Positions 14,700 through 21,832 of a stretch of DNA of 27,404 nt are shown piece by piece. Positions within the stretch are counted from its first letter, which is position 1, and each line of letters opens with the position of its first letter. The notes below the pieces were generated by a model. That model was not told the origin of the DNA. It was given only the letters and a program-made list of their open reading frames with translations, and ran no database searches. Source of the DNA: a virus. The translations under genes and the position numbers were made by a program. The stretch is from positions 1 through 27,404 of IMG/VR virus record IMGVR_UViG_3300027963_000280; one strand, 5' to 3'.

Positions 14700-14734
14700 T
14701 AGGGATCACTTGTAGAGAGTGATCCCTATTTTTT
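14700..14734 (+). terminator. Strong intrinsic terminator
   Basis: TAGGGATCACT (14700-14710) pairs perfectly with AGTGATCCCTA (14718-14728) around a 7-base loop, followed directly by six T residues. It ends the secreted-protein unit and shields the glycosyltransferase gene beyond. Confidence 0.93.
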
Positions 14735-14747
14735 ATGTATTCCGTGT

Positions 14748-14753
14748 TAAAAT
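14748..14753 (+). promoter_or_regulatory. Leaderless-type -10 box (TAAAAT) for glycosyltransferase gene
   Basis: TAAAAT ends 6 bases before the ATG at 14760, with TG two bases upstream of it. There is no room for, and no sign of, a Shine-Dalgarno site. The strong terminator just upstream means the gene needs its own promoter. Confidence 0.55.
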
Positions 14754-14759
14754 TAAATT

Positions 14760-15440
14760 ATGACTCGCTCAGTTATCTTAGTTCCATCTAGAACTAGGCC
14801 CAAAAGGTTTGTTAGAGCAGTAAATTCTCTAAGACAACACACAACTGTTTCAGACATAGTCGCTTGCTTAGATGAGGATGATCACGCTTTATATCCGAGG
14901 ATGCAGGGTATTAAGTATGAGATAGGACCTAAACCAGAGCAGTTGGGTGTTAATGAAAAACTAAATCGCATGGCAAATAAGTACATGGATGAGTATGACT
15001 ACATTCTTTGGGCAGCCGATGACACGACTGTTATGACACCCAAGTGGGATGAAAACCTTATTAATGCAATAAAAGATGTACCTATGGGCATCTCATACCC
15101 AGATGATCTGGCTCAAAGGGCTCTTTTACCCAGCAACGGAACTTGTTTTGATTCAAATATTGTAAAAACACTTGGATACCTAGCCCCTCCTGAGTTATTA
15201 CATCTATATATAGATAATTTTTGGAAACTACTGGGAGATGCTATGCAGACTCTTAGATACTGTCCTGAAGTTATCCTAGAACATCACCACTACGCTGTTC
15301 GTAAAGCACCTGTTGATGATTTATATGATGCAATAAACTCTCCTTGGATGTATGAGAGAGATAGAAATGCTTTGGCTAGATATAAAATGACAAATTTTCA
15401 GAGTGATATTACAAAACTAAAAGAGGCAATTAACAAATGA
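14760..15440 (+). CDS. GT-A-type glycosyltransferase-like protein (226 aa)
   Basis: The N-terminus SVILVPSRTRPKRFVRAVNS is the nucleotide-binding strand and helix of GT-A (family 2-like) enzymes. Acidic residues at ACLDEDDHA (35-43) and YILWAADDTTV (81-91, D87-D88) match the metal-binding DxD region. A later histidine-rich segment (VILEHHHYA) may be the catalytic-end loop. At 226 aa it is a minimal GT-A core. It is translated from a leaderless-type promoter and overlaps the epimerase gene by 4 bases (ATGA). The donor and acceptor are not predictable. Confidence 0.75.
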   Translation: MTRSVILVPSRTRPKRFVRAVNSLRQHTTVSDIVACLDEDDHALYPRMQGIKYEIGPKPEQLGVNEKLNRMANKYMDEYDYILWAADDTTVMTPKWDENLINAIKDVPMGISYPDDLAQRALLPSNGTCFDSNIVKTLGYLAPPELLHLYIDNFWKLLGDAMQTLRYCPEVILEHHHYAVRKAPVDDLYDAINSPWMYERDRNALARYKMTNFQSDITKLKEAINK

Positions 15441-16441
15441 AAGTATTAGTAACTGGTGTAGCAGGGTTTATGGGCAGTCATCTAGCAGATGCTTTTCTTG
15501 CTAAAGGCTATGATGTTATAGGAATAGATAATTTACTAGGTGGGTATGAAGAAAATGTGCCTTCAGGCGTTGATTTTTATAATATAGATTTAGATAATTT
15601 AGAACTAATCCAACCTCTTTTTGAAGATGTAAATTTAGTGGTTCATACTGCATGTACTGCCTATGAAGGTCTCTCTGTATTCTCTCCATCCCTAGTTGTT
15701 AGAAATACCATGCAAATAACTACAAACATAATGAGTGCTTGTGTAAAAACTAATGTTAAAAAAATTGTTCATCTATCTTCTATGGCAAGGTACGGCACTC
15801 AGGATGTAGTTCCCTTTGTTGAGTCAATGACCCCTAAGCCTCAGGATCCGTATGGAATTGCAAAATACGGGGCTGAACTTATGATTAAAAATATTGCAGA
15901 TACTCACGGGCTAAATTACGTAATACTGGTTCCACACAACATTATTGGCCCTAGACAAAAATTTGATGACCCCTACAGAAACGTAGCCTCAATTATGATA
16001 AATAGAATGCTTCAAGGTAAGCAACCTATTATCTATGGAAACGGCGAGCAAAAAAGATGTTTCTCATTTATGCAAGATGTCACTGACCCACTTATGATTG
16101 CATGTGAGACCGATGTTGCTGATGGGCGAATTGTTAATATTGGCCCAGATGAAGAGTTTGTTACTATAAATGAACTAGCCCAGAAACTATCAATAATTCT
16201 TGATTTTAAGTTAGAGCCAATTTATATGCCAGGAAGACCTCAGGAAGTTTTTCACGCTAACTGCTCAGCCAATCTTGCAAGAGAACTTTTGAACTATAAA
16301 ACTACTACCTCATTAGAGTCTGGATTAGTAGAACTAGTAAACTGGATTAAATCTAAGGGCGCTAGGGAGTTTAACTACCACCTACCTCTAGAGTTTGTTA
16401 CTGATAAAACTCCAAAAACATGGACAGACAGGCTTATGTAA
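15437..16441 (+). CDS. NAD-dependent sugar-nucleotide epimerase/dehydratase (extended SDR)
   Basis: Rossmann motif TGVAGFMGSHL with G7, G10 and G13, and D31 for the NAD ribose. Catalytic S114/S115 in HLSSMARYG and Y139-xxx-K143 in DPYGIAKYG are all present. HNIIGPRQ (residues about 167-174) and the later IYGNGEQKRCF segment are typical of the GalE/RfbB group. It would interconvert or dehydrate a nucleotide sugar for the adjoining transferases. Length (334 aa) is normal. The 3' end runs 8 bases into the convergent minus-strand glycosyltransferase gene, leaving no space for a terminator between them. Confidence 0.92.
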   Translation: MKVLVTGVAGFMGSHLADAFLAKGYDVIGIDNLLGGYEENVPSGVDFYNIDLDNLELIQPLFEDVNLVVHTACTAYEGLSVFSPSLVVRNTMQITTNIMSACVKTNVKKIVHLSSMARYGTQDVVPFVESMTPKPQDPYGIAKYGAELMIKNIADTHGLNYVILVPHNIIGPRQKFDDPYRNVASIMINRMLQGKQPIIYGNGEQKRCFSFMQDVTDPLMIACETDVADGRIVNIGPDEEFVTINELAQKLSIILDFKLEPIYMPGRPQEVFHANCSANLARELLNYKTTTSLESGLVELVNWIKSKGAREFNYHLPLEFVTDKTPKTWTDRLM

Positions 16442-17300
16442 AACTAGTAACAGATTTATATTTTTCTGTTCTATTTTTTTCATTTTTTAAATAATTAAAC
16501 CACCACCTAGAGGCCCCAAGATTCTCACTCAAGGTTAGAACTCCATATATAGTTCTGTTATCTAGGTACTGAGTAATTCCTTTATTTCTAGCAGAGTTAG
16601 AAAAAACCATATACTCCCAGCGGTCTGACTGCTCTAAATAGGTAAGTTCAGATAAATACTCTCTTTTAATCAGATAAGTGCAGTGAACGCACATGCATTC
16701 AATTAACCCTTTTACCTCTTGATTTAAAATTTTGTAGTAAAGGTCTTCTGCAATAATTGACCCGAAGTCATCTACTTTATCGTGATAGTTTGAGTAGTAC
16801 CTACTCATATGACCTTCTCTCTTAGCAGCCTCTACAGGAGTATCAGCGTTCTCTCCAAGAGCAACTGCATACCTTAAAAATGGAGCAACTATAGGTAAGT
16901 CTAGTTTTACTAACTCTTTAAGAGTTTCTGGGAATAAGAAGTTGTCTGTATCTACTACAAAATAATATTCACAATCTGTGAGCAAGGCTTGATTCATACT
17001 CTCTTGACGAATTTTTCCTAGAACCCTGAACCTTTCTCCATTCCAGAAATGAACATCGTACTGCTCTACCTTCTCTGGCACATCTTCGCTGTTATAGATT
17101 AATCCTTTATATTTATCCCCGTACTCCTTTACCCACTCTTCTAAAAGTTGTTTTGTGTTATCTGTGTTGTTATTAGTTCTGATGTAAATAAATATGTTTT
17201 CTTTAGGGTAATCCCAGTCGTTTAGACTTTCTAAAAATAGTGGAAGAACGGCTTCTTTTTGTTTTACAAGAAGGGCTAAGAATACGTTTGGCTGTGTCAT
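16434..17300 (-). CDS. GT-A glycosyltransferase with DTD motif (288 aa)
   Basis: An N-terminal strand (VFLALLVKQKE) with LFLESLNDWDYPKENIFIYI is typical of GT-A folds resembling the Anp1/PLOD glycosyltransferase groups. D117-T-D119 in YYFVVDTDNFLFPETL is the metal/nucleotide-sugar site. Later CVHCTYLIKREYL and a W-rich C-terminus follow. The start overlaps the stop of the upstream gene by one base (TAATG), so it is translationally coupled to it. Substrate unknown; it probably acts with the epimerase and the other transferases of the region on one glycan. Confidence 0.8.
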   Translation of the reverse strand: MTQPNVFLALLVKQKEAVLPLFLESLNDWDYPKENIFIYIRTNNNTDNTKQLLEEWVKEYGDKYKGLIYNSEDVPEKVEQYDVHFWNGERFRVLGKIRQESMNQALLTDCEYYFVVDTDNFLFPETLKELVKLDLPIVAPFLRYAVALGENADTPVEAAKREGHMSRYYSNYHDKVDDFGSIIAEDLYYKILNQEVKGLIECMCVHCTYLIKREYLSELTYLEQSDRWEYMVFSNSARNKGITQYLDNRTIYGVLTLSENLGASRWWFNYLKNEKNRTEKYKSVTSFT

Positions 17301-18337
17301 TAAATACCCTGCTTATAGAAAACCATATTGTTTATTAATCTAGTTTCACTTGGGTTTCCTTTAAGGGCTTTCTCCCCATACTCTACTGCTTTTTCTTTAT
17401 CTCCTAGATTGTGAGCAGATAAGGCTCTCATATCATCTAGCATCCAGTTCCATAGCGCTTCAGATGATAAATAATGTTTAGTTGGTTCACACTTAGCAAC
17501 TAACTTACAGGTCTCCCAGACGCCACCCCAGTCAGATTGTTCATAGTAACAACGTACTTTTTCATAATAAGCCTCACCGCATGGATCAATTGATATTGCT
17601 TTATCTGCCCAAGTATGTGCCTCTTCAAGTCTTCCTAAGTTTCTACATGCTTCAGATGCAAATCTACAAACTGCTGCACGCTCTATATACCAGTCTTTAC
17701 TAAAATCAGTAACCTTTTGAGCACTACTTATCACTAACTCCCACATTCTGTAATAGTAATACTCACGGCAAAGGTAGACCCAAATTCTATGGTCTTCGCC
17801 AAACTCTTTACTTGCTGCCACAAGCATTGTCATATACTGACCACGAGATTTTGTATTATCTGGCTTGTGATACATCTTGGTAGGAATAGTGCAACTCATT
17901 AAGGGAGTATCAAGGGAAGGAACAAATACTTCATGAATAGGATACTTCCAATAAATTCCATCTCTAGCGTGCAACCTAGCACCAAGCCAAGTATGACCAG
18001 TATCAAAATCACACCAGCCTTTATTAGCACCAGGTGCCCAGTGTTCTTTTACTTTTTTAAAAAAGTCTTCATCTACTGTTTCATCTAAATCTAAACTTAA
18101 ACATAAATCTATATCTGCTGGTAGTAGGCTCTGAGCAGTATTTCTTGCAACATCAAATCTCCAAGGCTTTACACTTATTTCATAGACAATAATGCCATTA
18201 CTTCTTAATATCTCAATCGTTTTGTCCGTAGATCCTGTGTCACATACCAATCTAAAATCTGCATCTTTAGTAGTATCTGCCCACCGCTGAGCGTGCTTCT
18301 CCTCATTTAGGGCAATAGCGTAGGCGGCAACTTTCAT
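17300..18337 (-). CDS. Family 2 glycosyltransferase with TPR-like C-terminal half (345 aa)
   Basis: The catalytic half (1-175) opens with YAIALNEEKHAQRW, then DTGSTDKT at 33-40 (GT2 signature) and LSLDLDE at 80-86 (D83 and D85 as DxD). HARDGIYWKYPIHEVFV is the usual downstream acceptor region of this subgroup. Residues about 185-340 form helical pairs with TPR-like features (RNLGRLEEAHTWADKAISID, and AHNLGDKEKAVEYGEKALKG). GT2-TPR proteins are common in cell-surface glycosylation. A TATAGT box six bases before the ATG suggests a leaderless transcript shared with the next gene. Confidence 0.88.
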   Translation of the reverse strand: MKVAAYAIALNEEKHAQRWADTTKDADFRLVCDTGSTDKTIEILRSNGIIVYEISVKPWRFDVARNTAQSLLPADIDLCLSLDLDETVDEDFFKKVKEHWAPGANKGWCDFDTGHTWLGARLHARDGIYWKYPIHEVFVPSLDTPLMSCTIPTKMYHKPDNTKSRGQYMTMLVAASKEFGEDHRIWVYLCREYYYYRMWELVISSAQKVTDFSKDWYIERAAVCRFASEACRNLGRLEEAHTWADKAISIDPCGEAYYEKVRCYYEQSDWGGVWETCKLVAKCEPTKHYLSSEALWNWMLDDMRALSAHNLGDKEKAVEYGEKALKGNPSETRLINNMVFYKQGI

Positions 18338-18343
18338 AATCTA

Positions 18344-18349
18344 ACTATA
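18344..18349 (-). promoter_or_regulatory. Leaderless-type -10 box (TATAGT) for the minus-strand glycosyltransferase pair
   Basis: On the minus strand TATAGT is followed by six bases and the ATG at 18337. No Shine-Dalgarno site precedes this ATG. The spacing matches that of the boxes at 12937 and 14748. Confidence 0.5.
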
Positions 18350-18371
18350 CCATTTCTGGCATATCTATCCT

Positions 18372-18566
18372 TTAATGGTAAAAGTGTGTCTTATTCTTAT
18401 TAAATCTTTGATCTGACCAGTAAAAGTACGGTTTAACTTTACGTTTATACACAGGTTTTCTGAACTTTAGATGTCTTAAAACACGAGGCAATATTTTCCT
18501 GCCCACTCTACTCTTTGAGCAGTAGAATGACTTACTAGAACGCCCTGTAGATCCGTGGTCGCTCAG
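18372..18566 (-). CDS. Candidate very basic 64-aa protein with CTG start
   Basis: Read on the minus strand, a perfect AGGAGG (18575-18580) is followed after 8 bases by CTG and an open frame of 64 codons ending in TAA. An in-frame TAG overlaps the AGGAGG, so no upstream start is possible and no ATG follows; the only other near-start is a GTG at codon 22 with no ribosome site. The product (SDHGSTGRSSKSFYCSKSRV, then K/R/Y/H-rich to the end) has about one third Lys, Arg or His and many Tyr and Phe, as in small nucleic-acid or ribosome-binding proteins. It fills the gap between the adhesin array and the glycosyltransferases. CTG initiation is rare, so the call is tentative. Confidence 0.42.
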   Translation of the reverse strand: MSDHGSTGRSSKSFYCSKSRVGRKILPRVLRHLKFRKPVYKRKVKPYFYWSDQRFNKNKTHFYH

Positions 18567-18600
18567 AGACTCTTCCTCCTAAGCCCTAGAGACTTTCTTC

Positions 18601-19119
18601 TTAAGCGTTAGATATTCCATATAGATAAGCGGTTGAGTATTGAGCAAAATTACCACTATTGGTAGTAAAAGACAGTGATGTTATTGCAGAAGTTTGTGTC
18701 CATAATCCCGTAGTAAATCCCAGATATGCAGTTGATGAGTTGTTTTCTTGAACGCTATCAATAGAAATAGATTTTTGATTAGAACTAGTATAATTTGGAA
18801 TATAAACAAAATGACTAGCAAAAGTATTAGCAGTACCGCTAGCAGTTGGGCTTTGACCTATGTATAGGGGTGTTTCACTAGGTACAAAAATTGAAGCGGA
18901 ACTTCCATCACCTCTTAAAACTTTGTCCTTAAATGAACTGGTATTACCATTTATAGAATTAAGCCAAGTTGTATCTTGCGCCCCACCAGTTGAAGTTAAA
19001 CGAGTAGAAAGAACTACGCATAAATCAGTATAAGTTTGAGGAATAGAAGTAAACTCTATTGAGGACGCGCCACCTGCGCCTACAGTTACTGGACTAATTA
19101 ATACATATGTATTTGCCAT
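18601..19119 (-). CDS. Tail-fiber tip/receptor-binding protein, shared C-terminal domain family (172 aa)
   Basis: Starts directly after the previous stop (no gap). The protein is almost entirely a Ser/Thr/Gly-rich beta fold. Family marks: SIPQTYTDLCVVLST (about 25-40), IPNYTSSNQKSISID (about 109-122), TSAITSLSF (about 144-152) and a closing TAYLYGISNA. The same marks occur in five other proteins of the array. No N-terminal attachment module is present, so this short form may bind a longer fiber or act as a separate tip. It is the last adhesin of the array; there is no small partner gene after it. Confidence 0.72.
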   Translation of the reverse strand: MANTYVLISPVTVGAGGASSIEFTSIPQTYTDLCVVLSTRLTSTGGAQDTTWLNSINGNTSSFKDKVLRGDGSSASIFVPSETPLYIGQSPTASGTANTFASHFVYIPNYTSSNQKSISIDSVQENNSSTAYLGFTTGLWTQTSAITSLSFTTNSGNFAQYSTAYLYGISNA

Positions 19120-19647
19120 CTATGCCGCCTTTATTCCGTAAATAGTTGCAGTTGTTCCTGCTCTAAAGTAATAAAGTGCATAACCTGTCCATATATCAAT
19201 TCTATTTACTGCGGCTGTGCTGCGCCACATGCCACCATAAAGCCCGACTTCGCCTATTTGACTACCAACATCGTAAGAATCAGAATCTCGACTTACATAA
19301 GACTTATATGTTGATGTATTTGCATAATTCATAATATGAATATAAGCAGTCGCTCTTTCAGTAGCGCTATTAGGCCAATAGTTTTGATAGCCGCCAATGT
19401 AAAGTTGATTAGTATTTACATCCCCCGTAGCAACTACTACTGTTCTGCCTACTACACCATTCCAACTATAATTAGTTCCAGTATTTTCATTATTAAAAAA
19501 CATTTTTGGAGAACTTGGACCATCAGTGTTTCCATTTAGGATAACAACAAGGTCAGTATATGTCGCTGGAATGCTACTGAATGTAAAAGTAGAAGTTGTA
19601 GCATTACTAACTGTAGATGTTCCTATTGGTTCGTATGTACTTGCCAT
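19120..19647 (-). CDS. Tail-fiber tip/receptor-binding protein, shared C-terminal domain family (175 aa)
   Basis: Its ATG overlaps the previous stop (TAATG) and GGGAG lies about 6 bases upstream. It has the family layout: FSSIPATYTDLVVILNGN near residues 23-40, HIMNYANTSTYKSYVS near 104-120, TAAVNRIDIW near 143-152, and a final ATIYGIKAA. It is closest in organization to its two neighbours (172 and 188 aa), all lacking the KGD/TGLKWATP stalk module of the longer members. The three genes probably arose by tandem duplication and then diverged for different surface targets. Function is inferred from phage context. Confidence 0.72.
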   Translation of the reverse strand: MASTYEPIGTSTVSNATTSTFTFSSIPATYTDLVVILNGNTDGPSSPKMFFNNENTGTNYSWNGVVGRTVVVATGDVNTNQLYIGGYQNYWPNSATERATAYIHIMNYANTSTYKSYVSRDSDSYDVGSQIGEVGLYGGMWRSTAAVNRIDIWTGYALYYFRAGTTATIYGIKAA

Positions 19648-20213
19648 TATGCTCCCTTAATTCCATAAAGCGCAAATTGCGTAGTTGTTGCAAATGAATT
19701 GGAGCAAGCCAACCTTATATTTGTTATTGCCGCAGTATTTAAAAATACACCTGACGCTACTGCTACGCCACTATATGTTTGATTGTTTGCATTAAAACTA
19801 TTTAATGATTTAAATGTAGTGTTTTTATTTGTGTTTGTGTAATCTAAAATATCTAATACTATTGCGCCACCATTTGCATTGGGTTCACCAGTACCTGCTG
19901 TTAAAAATCCACCTAAAGATAATGTCCAAGGGGCAACCTGTTGAGAAGCAATAGCACCACCATACCCATAAATCCAGTGTGTTGCGTATGAGTTTGTGGC
20001 ATAAACCTCATTAAAATTTACATAAAAGTTGTCAAGATTTGCCCCAGCACTATTTCTAGCAAACGCTCTTATTTGTAAATGCGTGTAGGTTTGTGGAATA
20101 TTAGTAAAGTTTAATACGCCTGATGAACCATTACCAGTAAGAGTTGCAATAGATTCAAACGAGCTAAAAGGTTTTCCTGCAAACTGAGAGGCTACCGTTC
20201 CTAATATTGGCAT
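19647..20213 (-). CDS. Tail-fiber tip/receptor-binding protein, shared C-terminal domain family (188 aa)
   Basis: GGAGG lies about 6 bases before the ATG. The first 20 residues (MPILGTVASQFAGKPFSSFE) are unlike those of the other copies and may be an attachment segment. The family domain follows: TNIPQTYTHLQIRAFARNSA, then LDILDYTNTNKNTTFKSLN, TAAITNIRLACS, and the final ALYGIKGA. The 48-base gap upstream (20214-20261) is larger than usual in this array and might hold a weak promoter, though none is convincing. No catalytic motif is seen; a carbohydrate-binding tip is the likely role. Confidence 0.72.
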   Translation of the reverse strand: MPILGTVASQFAGKPFSSFESIATLTGNGSSGVLNFTNIPQTYTHLQIRAFARNSAGANLDNFYVNFNEVYATNSYATHWIYGYGGAIASQQVAPWTLSLGGFLTAGTGEPNANGGAIVLDILDYTNTNKNTTFKSLNSFNANNQTYSGVAVASGVFLNTAAITNIRLACSNSFATTTQFALYGIKGA

Positions 20214-20261
20214 AGTAGCCTCCAGTCTTTAATACTTATCTTGCTTTGATGTAACAAAAAA

Positions 20262-20498
20262 CTAAATTACTAGTACAGCCGCTTCTGCCTCTGTTAGAGG
20301 AGTTCCAGCGATTAGCTTTGTTCTAGCAGATGCTTTTAATGCTGCTGTTGCAGCCTCTGCCGCTTCGCGCTCAGCCTGTGCAGTTGCATACGCTGCTGCA
20401 TCTGCCTCGCGTTGTGAAATTTCTTCAGCCGTCAACGGGATAATTTGTGTCTCTCCAGTTGAGCAATCTACTACTACCTTTGTTGGTGCTTCAGACAT
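20262..20498 (-). CDS. Small Ala/Glu-rich helical protein, divergent member of the adhesin-partner family (78 aa)
   Basis: The sequence begins MSEAPTKVVVDCSTGETQII, then a strand-turn-helix with EEISQREADAAAYATAQAE and an Ala-rich helix, closing with LTEAEAAVLVI. The layout (short beta N-terminus, polar helix, C-terminal acidic LT-x-x-E-A motif) matches the 70-72 aa genes at 20950, 21832 and 24655, although sequence identity is low. It starts 2 bases after the MAHFAE-type gene. Such small proteins next to fibers are often assembly chaperones or fiber-cap subunits, which is inference. Confidence 0.62.
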   Translation of the reverse strand: MSEAPTKVVVDCSTGETQIIPLTAEEISQREADAAAYATAQAEREAAEAATAALKASARTKLIAGTPLTEAEAAVLVI

Positions 20499-20500
20499 GT

Positions 20501-20869
20501 TTATGCTACCTCTATCCAGTTAGTTGTTTCTTCATCCCAACGATACATCTTGTCATCGGTTGGCATTGCAACGGGAGCTTCCCAATTACATGTTGCTTCA
20601 TCTAATACCCATGAAGCGTAAGGCTTTGGCGCAATGAACGCGTCTTTTACGGCGTCAAATGTATAACCAATTCCTGCATAATTCTTGCGATATGGTGTTC
20701 CACCTAAAGCGTGAACTCCACCTTGTGTGTTGTAGGAAGTCTTCTTCCAAGTCCCACCTAGACCTAAGTCATCGGCTAGATACTCTTGACCCCGACCTTC
20801 TTGAGCATCTGGAACAACAAGTACACGTACTACTGTATTGCTCTCATCTATTTCGGCAAAATGTGCCAT
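20501..20869 (-). CDS. MAHFAE-type virion/tail-associated protein (122 aa)
   Basis: AAGGAG about 9 bases before the ATG. Recognizable family seen in many aquatic phages: MAHFAEIDESNTVVRVLVV at the start, WKKTSYNTQGGVHALGG, the strongly kept KNYAGIGYTFDAVKDAFI and PKPYASWVLDEATC block, and a C-terminal MYRWDEETTNWIEV. The protein is beta-rich and usually sits among tail-fiber genes; its exact role is not established. A shorter homolog occurs at 25617-25922. An extended -10 promoter lies directly upstream, so it opens the last transcription segment of the array. Confidence 0.8.
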   Translation of the reverse strand: MAHFAEIDESNTVVRVLVVPDAQEGRGQEYLADDLGLGGTWKKTSYNTQGGVHALGGTPYRKNYAGIGYTFDAVKDAFIAPKPYASWVLDEATCNWEAPVAMPTDDKMYRWDEETTNWIEVA

Positions 20870-20897
20870 ATTTTTTTTCTCCTTATTTCTGATACTA

Positions 20898-20906
20898 ATT
20901 ATACCA
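20898..20906 (-). promoter_or_regulatory. Extended -10 promoter inside the adhesin array
   Basis: The minus strand reads TGGTATAAT: a TGn extension and a perfect TATAAT. The transcript would start near 20891, upstream of AAGGAG (20879-20884). No good -35 is visible. Confidence 0.55.
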
Positions 20907-20926
20907 CGCCTGATTAAAGTTCTCTT

Positions 20927-20948
20927 TAAAACAATCCCTCAAGATTGT
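20927..20948 (-). terminator. Weak intrinsic terminator after the 21168-20950 gene
   Basis: On the minus strand ACAATC and GATTGT (20943-20948 and 20931-20936) form a 6-bp stem with a 6-base loop, followed by TTT and an A-rich tract. Short and A+T-rich, it is probably leaky; together with the promoter beyond, it marks a boundary between transcript segments. Confidence 0.4.
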
Positions 20949-20949
20949 G

Positions 20950-21168
20950 CTATAAACCTAAAGCCCTTAAATCATCAGTAGTTAAACCGAGTGCGGCTAA
21001 CTTGCCTTCGGCAGTTGCTTTAGCCTGAGCCTTTGCTTCTGCCTCTGCTTGTGCAATTGCCTGTGCTGCTTGGTCTGCTTGATATTGAGCAAACTCAGCA
21101 TCATCCATCTCTCTATCAATGACCTCGTCAGTTTCAATGTTATGTATTCTTACTATTGGTTTTGTCAT
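20950..21168 (-). CDS. Small adhesin-partner family protein (72 aa)
   Basis: MTKPIVRIHNIETDEVIDRE opens the protein, followed by MDDAEFAQYQADQAAQA, an alternating Ala-Gln-Glu helix and a closing LTTDDLRALGL. It is near-identical in its middle part to the gene at 24655-24864 (shared D-A-E-F-A-Q-Y-Q-A-D-Q-A-A-Q-A), so the two are recent duplicates. It begins one base after the stop of the 220-aa adhesin. The helix could trimerize or bind the adhesin during folding. No known domain can be named with confidence. Confidence 0.7.
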   Translation of the reverse strand: MTKPIVRIHNIETDEVIDREMDDAEFAQYQADQAAQAIAQAEAEAKAQAKATAEGKLAALGLTTDDLRALGL

Positions 21169-21169
21169 A

Positions 21170-21832
21170 TTATTTCACCCCGTAAAGTAGGACTGTGCCT
21201 GTTGATAAATTCCCACCATCATTTGAAAATACAAGTGATGTTATTGCAGAAGTTGTTTGAATGCCACCAAAACATGTAAATGCTTGGTCGCTTGCACTAT
21301 TGCTTACATTGTAATAACCATATACCTGAAATGGTTTGTGTGCAGTTGTGCTTGTATAGTTGTTAATGGTGAAAGCAATGGCATTTGAAGCACTTGTGCG
21401 GTCTGGCGCTTCGCCACCCCCAGTGCTTATCATTAAATAAGAAGCGGTTGTGGATTGCCATGTTGGAGTCACTGCATTGCCAACATGTATATTAAATGAA
21501 GTAGTTGTAGAACCATTTGGTGCAATTCTATATTGACCATTTCCTGTTGCATTTGTCATACCTGTTACAATTCCAAACAAAGTATTGTATGAACCACTTA
21601 TTGATGAAATAGTTGTTGTTGCACCTGAAAGAGTTGTAGTTGATAATAAAGTCATACCACCAGCAGCAGGAGTTGCCCACTTCAAACCAGTAGCAGTAGT
21701 TGAATCAACTGTTAATACTTGGTCAGTGCTTCCTACCGCAAGAACACCAGAGTCATTAGTAGCACTACCTACAACTAGATCTCCCTTGGCTGCCGGTGCA
21801 ACTGCATTACTTGAGGCCTTAGTTATAGCCAT
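21170..21832 (-). CDS. Tail-fiber protein with stalk module and shared C-terminal domain (220 aa)
   Basis: AGGAGG lies about 6 bases before the ATG, which overlaps the previous stop (TAATG). The N-terminal module includes PAAKGDLVVGSATNDSGVLA and TGLKWATPAAGG (about 15-60), a beta repeat frequent in T4-like and cyanophage fibers. The C-terminal part has SISGSYNTLFGIVTG, FTINNYTSTTAHKPFQVYG, TTSAITSLVF and a final LLYGVK. The DNA around AITSLVF matches that of the 172-aa gene closely, implying recent exchange. A small partner gene follows after one base. Confidence 0.76.
   Translation of the reverse strand: MAITKASSNAVAPAAKGDLVVGSATNDSGVLAVGSTDQVLTVDSTTATGLKWATPAAGGMTLLSTTTLSGATTTISSISGSYNTLFGIVTGMTNATGNGQYRIAPNGSTTTSFNIHVGNAVTPTWQSTTASYLMISTGGGEAPDRTSASNAIAFTINNYTSTTAHKPFQVYGYYNVSNSASDQAFTCFGGIQTTSAITSLVFSNDGGNLSTGTVLLYGVK

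Noticed and set aside
18540-18600. Possible tRNA-like fold around GTGGTCGCTCAGAG
   Set aside because: No acceptor stem, no T-arm GTTCGA-type loop and no paired arms in the right order; the stretch is better explained by the AGGAGG and start of the small basic frame.
20222-20257. Minus-strand promoter TTGTTA-N17-TATTAA before the 188-aa adhesin
   Set aside because: Spacing is right, but the expected start falls on the GGAGG ribosome site, which would remove it from the transcript.
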